From the NCBI GenBank assembly GCA_903867185.1, contig CAIPQK010000101.1, positions 1 through 64,000 of the forward strand: 64,000 nucleotides of DNA, written 5' to 3'. The notes beneath the pieces are model-generated. The model searched no databases. It was not told the DNA's origin and saw only the letters and a list, made by a program, of their open reading frames with translations. The stretch's first letter is position 1. Each line of letters begins with the position of its first letter. A program made the position numbers and the translations under genes. Shown piece after piece: positions 58,273 to 64,000 of this stretch. This DNA comes from an uncultured Candidatus Nemicrothrix sp. GTDB taxonomy: Bacteria > Actinomycetota > Acidimicrobiia > Acidimicrobiales > Acidimicrobilacustridaceae.

Positions 58273-61170
58273 ATGACCGATCCCCGTCCGTCCTTAGAGC
58301 AGTTGATTGCATCCGACCAATTTGTCGGACGACATATCGGGCCATCCGACGACGACATTGCAACAATGCTCGCAGTCGTTGGCCAACCAACACTCGATGC
58401 GCTGATCGACGCGGTCGTTCCACCGTCGATCCGATCGACCTCTCGCCTCGCCGTTCCGGAAGCAATCGATGAAGCAACAATGCTTTCGCGATTGCATGCG
58501 ATTGCTGAATCGAATGTTGTTCGAACATCGCTCATTGGCTGCGGCTGGTATGGCTGCGTGACTCCCCCGGTCCTACGCCGCAATGTGCTCGAGAACCCGG
58601 CCTGGTACACCGCCTACACGCCGTACCAACCCGAGATCTCGCAGGGTCGCCTCGAAGCGCTACTCATGTATCAGACCATGGTGTGCGATCTCACCGGCAT
58701 GGATATCGCAAATGCCTCGATGCTCGACGAATCCACCGCTGCGGCCGAAGCCATGACGCTGCTGTATCGCTCGAACGGTAAACGAGGCGAACGATTCCTC
58801 ATCGACCGCGATACTCATCCGCAAACAGTGTCAGTTCTGCAGACGAGAGCTGAGCCACTCGGTTTCATCATCGAACTTGTCGATCCCGCTGCTCCAATCG
58901 CCGACGATGTTTTTGGTGTCCTCCTCTCGCATCCGGGATCATCGGGCGTCATCCGAGACCTCGCTCCCGCTATAGATGCAGCCCACATCGCTGGAGCACT
59001 CGTTGCCGTAACCACAGACCTACTCGCGTGTTGCCTCATCACTCCCCCAGGTGAACTCGGAGCCGATGTCGTTGTTGGGTCGTCGCAGCGTTTCGGCATA
59101 CCCCTCGGCTTCGGTGGTCCAAGTGCAGGATTCCTAGCCACGCGCGACGAACATCGACGCGTACTTCCAGGTCGTTTGGTCGGTGTCTCAATCGATGCCG
59201 CCGGGCGACCTGCGTACCGACTGGCATTGCAAACGCGTGAACAGCACATTCGTCGCGAGAAGGCAACCTCAAATATCTGCACGGCCCAGGTGTTGCTTGC
59301 GGTGTTGGCCGCGCTCTACGCGGCCTGGCACGGCCCCGACGGACTCAAGCGAATTGCAACTCGCGTCAATCGTCTGACGTCTGTTGTAGCCACCGGTCTG
59401 CGTGAACTTGGGGTCGAAGTTGTCAACGAGACATTCTTCGACACGCTCACCGTGCGGGTGCCGTCCGGAGCCGACAATCTCATGATCACGACTCGCGCCG
59501 CGGGGATCGAGATTCGACGAGTCGATGCCGACACAGTGTCGTTCTCAATCGACGAGACCACCACCCCGGTCATCGTTGCAACACTGCTCGCGTGTTTCGG
59601 AGCAGTTGACGTTTCGATTGCCGGCATCGATGAGCGCTCGCTTTCTTCGATCCCCGATTTCGCCCTCCGCTCAAGTACGTATCTTGATCATCCGAATTTC
59701 ACAAGCCACCACAGCGAAACGGAAATGGTTCGTTATCTCCGGCGGCTCGCCGACGTCGATCTTGCACTTGATCGTTCAATGATTCCGTTGGGCTCATGCA
59801 CAATGAAGTTGAACTCCGCGGCCGAGATGGAACCGATCACTTGGCCGCAATTCGCGAATCTCCATCCCTACGTCGACCCGTCAGATGCTCAGGGTTACCG
59901 CACCGTGATCTCCGATCTCGAGCGGTGGCTCGCCGATATCACGGGCTACGACGCGGTTTCGCTTCAACCCAACGCTGGGTCCCAAGGCGAATTCGCCGGC
60001 CTACTTGCGATCCGCGCGTGGCATCTCGGCAATGGCGATTCCAAACGCGATGTTTGCCTCATCCCTGCGTCTGCTCACGGAACCAATGCCGCAAGCGCTT
60101 CGATGGTCGGCATGCGCGTCATCGTGGTTGCATGTGACGAGAACGGCAACGTCGATGTCGAAGATCTGCGCACCAAAATCGCAGAGTACGCAGACGACCT
60201 TGCAGCATTGATGATCACCTACCCATCGACACATGGCGTGTTCGAAGAGGCAATCGGTGAGATTTGTGCCTCAGTTCACGAAGCTGGTGGGCAGGTGTAC
60301 CTCGATGGCGCCAACCTCAACGCTCTTGTTGGTATTGCTCGGCCTGGCCACTTCGGTGCCGACGTCAGCCATCTGAACCTGCACAAAACGTTCTGTATCC
60401 CCCACGGCGGCGGTGGCCCCGGAGTTGGACCAGTTGCCGTCCGTTCGCACCTCGCCCCCTACTTGCCAAGCCACCCAGTCATCACAAGCGCCGGACCGAT
60501 TCGAGATGCTTCTGTGAGCGGCCCTCGCGTCGGAGCAGTGTCGTCGGCTCCCTATGGCTCAGCGAACATCTTGACCATTCCGTGGGCGTATATCTCGATG
60601 ATGGGTCCAGCTGGTCTCGAACGAGCGACGCACGTTGCCATCCTCAACGCCAACTACGTTGCCCGCCGCCTGCAACATGCGTATCCGGTTCTTTACACGG
60701 GGCGCGACGATCTTGTTGCCCACGAATGCATTCTCGATCTCCGCCCGATTACGAAAGAAACAGGCGTAACGGTCGACGATGTCGCCAAGCGTCTCATTGA
60801 CTACGGATTCCACGCACCAACAATGTCGTTTCCTGTAGCCGGGACACTCATGGTTGAAAGCACCGAAAGCGAAAACCTTGCAGAGCTCGACCGATTCTGC
60901 GACGCAATGCTGGCGATCCGTTCAGAGATCGATCGAGTTGTCGCCGGAGAATGGCCAGCAGACGACAATCCCCTCCATAACGCTCCGCATACCGCGGCGG
61001 ATCTCACGGCTGACTCCTGGACCCATCCGTACACGAGAGAATGCGCGGGTTGGCCTAACGGTCATGTCGCAGCTCGTTACTGGCCGCCGGTCAGTCGTAT
61101 CGACGGCGCGCACGGCGACCGCAATCTGGTGTGCTCGTGCCCGCCGATTGAGGCGTTCGCAGAAAACTAA
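58273..61170 (+). CDS. gcvP: Glycine dehydrogenase (decarboxylating), P protein
   Basis: [64 protein letters not shown]. Confidence 0.98.
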   Translation: MTDPRPSLEQLIASDQFVGRHIGPSDDDIATMLAVVGQPTLDALIDAVVPPSIRSTSRLAVPEAIDEATMLSRLHAIAESNVVRTSLIGCGWYGCVTPPVLRRNVLENPAWYTAYTPYQPEISQGRLEALLMYQTMVCDLTGMDIANASMLDESTAAAEAMTLLYRSNGKRGERFLIDRDTHPQTVSVLQTRAEPLGFIIELVDPAAPIADDVFGVLLSHPGSSGVIRDLAPAIDAAHIAGALVAVTTDLLACCLITPPGELGADVVVGSSQRFGIPLGFGGPSAGFLATRDEHRRVLPGRLVGVSIDAAGRPAYRLALQTREQHIRREKATSNICTAQVLLAVLAALYAAWHGPDGLKRIATRVNRLTSVVATGLRELGVEVVNETFFDTLTVRVPSGADNLMITTRAAGIEIRRVDADTVSFSIDETTTPVIVATLLACFGAVDVSIAGIDERSLSSIPDFALRSSTYLDHPNFTSHHSETEMVRYLRRLADVDLALDRSMIPLGSCTMKLNSAAEMEPITWPQFANLHPYVDPSDAQGYRTVISDLERWLADITGYDAVSLQPNAGSQGEFAGLLAIRAWHLGNGDSKRDVCLIPASAHGTNAASASMVGMRVIVVACDENGNVDVEDLRTKIAEYADDLAALMITYPSTHGVFEEAIGEICASVHEAGGQVYLDGANLNALVGIARPGHFGADVSHLNLHKTFCIPHGGGGPGVGPVAVRSHLAPYLPSHPVITSAGPIRDASVSGPRVGAVSSAPYGSANILTIPWAYISMMGPAGLERATHVAILNANYVARRLQHAYPVLYTGRDDLVAHECILDLRPITKETGVTVDDVAKRLIDYGFHAPTMSFPVAGTLMVESTESENLAELDRFCDAMLAIRSEIDRVVAGEWPADDNPLHNAPHTAADLTADSWTHPYTRECAGWPNGHVAARYWPPVSRIDGAHGDRNLVCSCPPIEAFAEN

Positions 61171-62253
61171 TTAGTGCACAAACGGTGTCTTCACAACACG
61201 AGCTTCAAGCATCGTGCCGCGGACATCGATCTCGAAAGCATCCCCCACCGCCGAATCGGGCGGGAGGAAACCGAGCGCGATCCCATGACCAAGTTCGGGC
61301 GAGAAATTGCCGCTTGTCACCACTCCGACCGCAACGCCATCGCTCAAAATGGGAGACCCCTCTCGAGGAGGTCGCCGACCCTCAGTTACGAGTCCGCACA
61401 ATCGGCGCGAGATGCCGTGGTCACGCTCAGTGGCAAGCACATCCGAACCGCGAAACGGTCCCTTGTCGAATCTCACAGCCCAGCCCAGCCCAGCCTGCAG
61501 CGACGTAATACCTGATCCGAGTTCGTGGCCGTGCAACGGAAGTCCAGCTTCAAGGCGGAGTGTGTCTCGCGCACCGAGACCGGCTGGAGTTACACCCGCA
61601 GCAACGATGGCATTCCAAAGTTCTTCAGCATGCGCGGCCGGGACCGCGATCTCGACGCCGTCTTCTCCGGTGTAACCGGTCCCGGCAACGACAACATCGA
61701 TTCCGCGCCATTGAAGGCGTCGGACGTCGAAACGAGCGACCGAAGCAATTGATTGATCAATTGTGGCGAGAAGAGTGCGCGCATCGGGCCCCTGCACAGC
61801 GAGGATGGCGCGTTCGGAAGTGACATCTCCTGCCTCGACAGAGACACCGCCCAGAGATTGCGCAATCTCTTCGATTGCTCCGGTGACACGATCTGTATTT
61901 GAGGCATTCGGCATCACATCGAATGTTTCCGGATCGACCCACCAAATGATGATGTCGTCAACGACCGACGCAGTTTCTTCGTCTAGGAGGTGCGTGTATT
62001 GCGCTCGGCCTGGCTTCACTCGCCCGAGATCATTCGTGAACGCGCGCTGCAGCACGTCGAACGCGTCGGGGCCTGTAACTCGCACAGTCCCTAAATGGGA
62101 GACGTCGAAGACAACTGCACTGTGACGACATGCACGATGTTCGGCCAACGTTCCTTCAGCGTAAGAAAGGGGCATATCCCAGCCGCCGAACGGAACCATC
62201 TTGGCGCCGATCGAACGATGGACTTGATCGAGAGGAGAAAGGCGTTCAGTCAC
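61171..62253 (-). CDS. gcvT: Glycine cleavage system aminomethyltransferase T protein
   Basis: MVPFGGWDMPLSYAEGTLAEHRACRHSAVVFDVSHLG; TGYTGEDGVEIAVP; GLGARDTLRLEAGLPLHGHEL. Confidence 0.97.
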   Translation of the reverse strand: MTERLSPLDQVHRSIGAKMVPFGGWDMPLSYAEGTLAEHRACRHSAVVFDVSHLGTVRVTGPDAFDVLQRAFTNDLGRVKPGRAQYTHLLDEETASVVDDIIIWWVDPETFDVMPNASNTDRVTGAIEEIAQSLGGVSVEAGDVTSERAILAVQGPDARTLLATIDQSIASVARFDVRRLQWRGIDVVVAGTGYTGEDGVEIAVPAAHAEELWNAIVAAGVTPAGLGARDTLRLEAGLPLHGHELGSGITSLQAGLGWAVRFDKGPFRGSDVLATERDHGISRRLCGLVTEGRRPPREGSPILSDGVAVGVVTSGNFSPELGHGIALGFLPPDSAVGDAFEIDVRGTMLEARVVKTPFVH

Positions 62254-62282
62254 GCTCTGACCCTAGTTTCAGCGGAAGGTTG

Positions 62283-62780
62283 TCAGACCACGTTCGCTAC
62301 TGCAGGAACTGATTGCGTCCCATTCACGAGCTCTTCGGCGAGCGGACGCAGCTCGCGAATGCGTGCGTCCATCTCATCTCGAACCCCGCCAAGCGGAAGA
62401 ATATTCAGCACGCCTTGGCCGTTATGAATCAGATCGATCAGTTCTCCATCGGACTGGATCACTACCGACGTCGAACCTTGAATGACGAGATTCGCAGAAG
62501 TGATCTCCTGACCGAGGATGTCTCGCAGATAGCTAAAGATCTCGCGGACGTTTTCCAGCCGAATTCCTGCGTCGAGAAGGCTCTTGATGACCTTGAGCTC
62601 GAGAAGATCGGTATATCCGTAACGACGACGGCTTCCGCTGCCCGCAGCGTCGGTCACCGTCGGACGAACAAGGTCGGTCCGAGCCCAATAATCGAGTTGG
62701 CGGTAACTAATGCCAACAATCTCGGCCGCTTTGGCCCCACTGAAGCCTTGATCGGCGACGCGCTCGTTCGTGATTGCCAT
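62283..62780 (-). CDS. MerR family transcriptional regulator
   Basis: GFSGAKAAEIVGISYRQLDYWARTDLVRPTVTDAAGSGSRRRYGYTDLLELKVIKSLLDAG. Confidence 0.9.
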   Translation of the reverse strand: MAITNERVADQGFSGAKAAEIVGISYRQLDYWARTDLVRPTVTDAAGSGSRRRYGYTDLLELKVIKSLLDAGIRLENVREIFSYLRDILGQEITSANLVIQGSTSVVIQSDGELIDLIHNGQGVLNILPLGGVRDEMDARIRELRPLAEELVNGTQSVPAVANVV

Positions 62781-62932
62781 GGAAACTCCCAGATACAACG
62801 CGCAGCGGAGAGTTGCCGCGCAACGGGATCGTCGTTGATCCCACGGATAACAACGACGAAATTACGCCGATGTGAGGACCGCTGACCGTACAACTCTGCG
62901 CGCGCGGCGTCAATGGTTGTCGATTTTCCTTC

Positions 62933-63427
62933 TCAGGACGCGAAATCCTCGGGATTCACGTTGTCGATGAACGCCCGAAACTCCTCGACCACGTCTCCCC
63001 CGTCGCTGCTGTCCTCGGTGTCGTCGTCGGGAAGAAGGCCGGCCTCTTCGAGCACAGAATCAGATGCCCACACAGGACAGTGAAATCTGAGAGCCAGTGC
63101 AACAGCATCGGATGGCCGTGCTGAGAGGCGCGATTCGGTATCGCCAACCTTGAGAATGAGTTCCGCGTAGAAGGTGCTTTGTTCAACGCGCGTGATCTCG
63201 ACGGCTGTGAGCGATGCCCCGAGATGCTCGATGGTCTCGCAAAAGAGATCGTGCGTCATGGGCCGAGGCGTAATAACACCGTCGAGCGCGAATCCGATCG
63301 CTCCGGCCTCGGCTTGGCCGATGAAAATCGGCACTAACCGGCCCGCTCCAGCGACCTCGCGCAAAACAAGCACAGGCGCATTGCCCGGGATGTCCACTCG
63401 GACAGCGATGACTTCCATCTCAACCAC
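62933..63427 (-). CDS. Bifunctional nuclease family protein (DUF151)
   Basis: VLVLREVAGAGRLVPIFIGQAEAGAIGFALDGVITPRPMTHDLF; LSARPSDAVALALRFHCPVWAS. Confidence 0.94.
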   Translation of the reverse strand: MVEMEVIAVRVDIPGNAPVLVLREVAGAGRLVPIFIGQAEAGAIGFALDGVITPRPMTHDLFCETIEHLGASLTAVEITRVEQSTFYAELILKVGDTESRLSARPSDAVALALRFHCPVWASDSVLEEAGLLPDDDTEDSSDGGDVVEEFRAFIDNVNPEDFAS

Positions 63428-63469
63428 GTCGTCACCCTACCGCCGAAGATCACCTTTTGAACCTCTTGG

Positions 63470-64000
63470 TCAGGTCTGGCCGAGATACTCGCGAAGCGAG
63501 GCCCGCACCATGACCGCTCTCAAATCGTCGGCCAATTCAGCGAGCTCCTCGAGCATCTCGACAGCCTCATCGCGAGCTGCTGCACGACGCTGTTTGAGAA
63601 GCGGCGTGATGAGTTGTTCGAAGAGCCCCGCCTCGCGATCTGCGGAAACCTTGTACATGCGTAGGTGACGTGGCTCAATACCGAACCGAGCAAACCCAGC
63701 AGCTAGACGAGCGACAACCAGTGCCTCTTCGTCGTAATAGTCAACGTGACCCATCGAGCGAATCTTGAGCAATCCGAAGCGTTCAAGATCGGCCACCCCT
63801 GATGCACTGAGGCCGCTTTGAACACAAAGTTCCTCACCAGTAAGTGCCAATGACGGAGCGTCGGGCTCGACCTCTCCGGTGGCAACCGGTGTCGGGTCAC
63901 CCTTTGTGTGGACAGTGGGATGGCGCTTACGGCCACGTGGCGTGAGTGTCGATGCTTCGTTCGGCCCTTCGACCAGGCTTGCAACTGCGCGAGCCCGATC
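63470..64000 (-). CDS. MerR family regulator, FtsR-like (5' truncated by window edge)
   Basis: Frame open to the window end; LALTGEELCVQSGLSASGVADLERFGLLKIRSMGHVDYYDEEALVVARLAAGFARFGIEPRHLRMYK. Confidence 0.85.
   Translation of the reverse strand, partial: DRARAVASLVEGPNEASTLTPRGRKRHPTVHTKGDPTPVATGEVEPDAPSLALTGEELCVQSGLSASGVADLERFGLLKIRSMGHVDYYDEEALVVARLAAGFARFGIEPRHLRMYKVSADREAGLFEQLITPLLKQRRAAARDEAVEMLEELAELADDLRAVMVRASLREYLGQT

Noticed and set aside
61477-61494. CCCAG pentamer repeat (cagcccagcccagcccagcc)
   Set aside because: Lies in gcvT coding for LQAGLGWAV, a conserved-looking segment; only about 3-4 units.
1-64000. CRISPR arrays, tRNA/rRNA genes, transposons, prophage
   Set aside because: No regularly spaced repeats, no recognisable tRNA cloverleaf or rRNA segment, and no transposase, integrase or phage structural proteins seen by reading; a formal scan (tRNAscan-SE, CRISPR finder) was not possible.

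Overview
This 64 kb window looks like chromosomal DNA from a moderately GC-rich actinobacterium. Actinobacterial markers are a complete Pup-proteasome locus, a fused F420 CofGH enzyme, a DUF3151 protein, a MarP-like protease and an FtsR / bifunctional nuclease / MerR cluster; an Acidimicrobiia-like origin is my inference. It is densely coding and mostly housekeeping. I see no transposases, prophage, CRISPR array, rRNA or tRNA. Main blocks: an Opp/Dpp-type ABC transporter (2160-6178); pyk, mobA, rhodanese and rnd (8-12 kb); typA; fbiC; pgl-tal-tkt; a TetR regulator with a split NDP-forming acyl-CoA synthetase; a T-loop tRNA-modification cluster (sulfur carrier, TtuA-like, TrmI) beside arc-dop-pup-prcBA-pafA-pafBC; lepB; tatBC; a Ski2-like helicase; a long ThyX-like protein; and gcvP/gcvT with a tandem glycine riboswitch. 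The items most worth following up are: (1) a cobalamin riboswitch on the minus strand upstream of a secreted prenyltransferase/transcobalamin-like repeat protein, a candidate extracellular B12-binding protein; (2) a dif-like XerC/XerD site at 55162-55189; (3) a ThiS/MoaD-like sulfur carrier ending in -GGEQ next to a TtuA-like thiolase and TrmI, about 7 kb from Pup. All calls come from reading the sequence and the supplied ORF translations; no database search was run.
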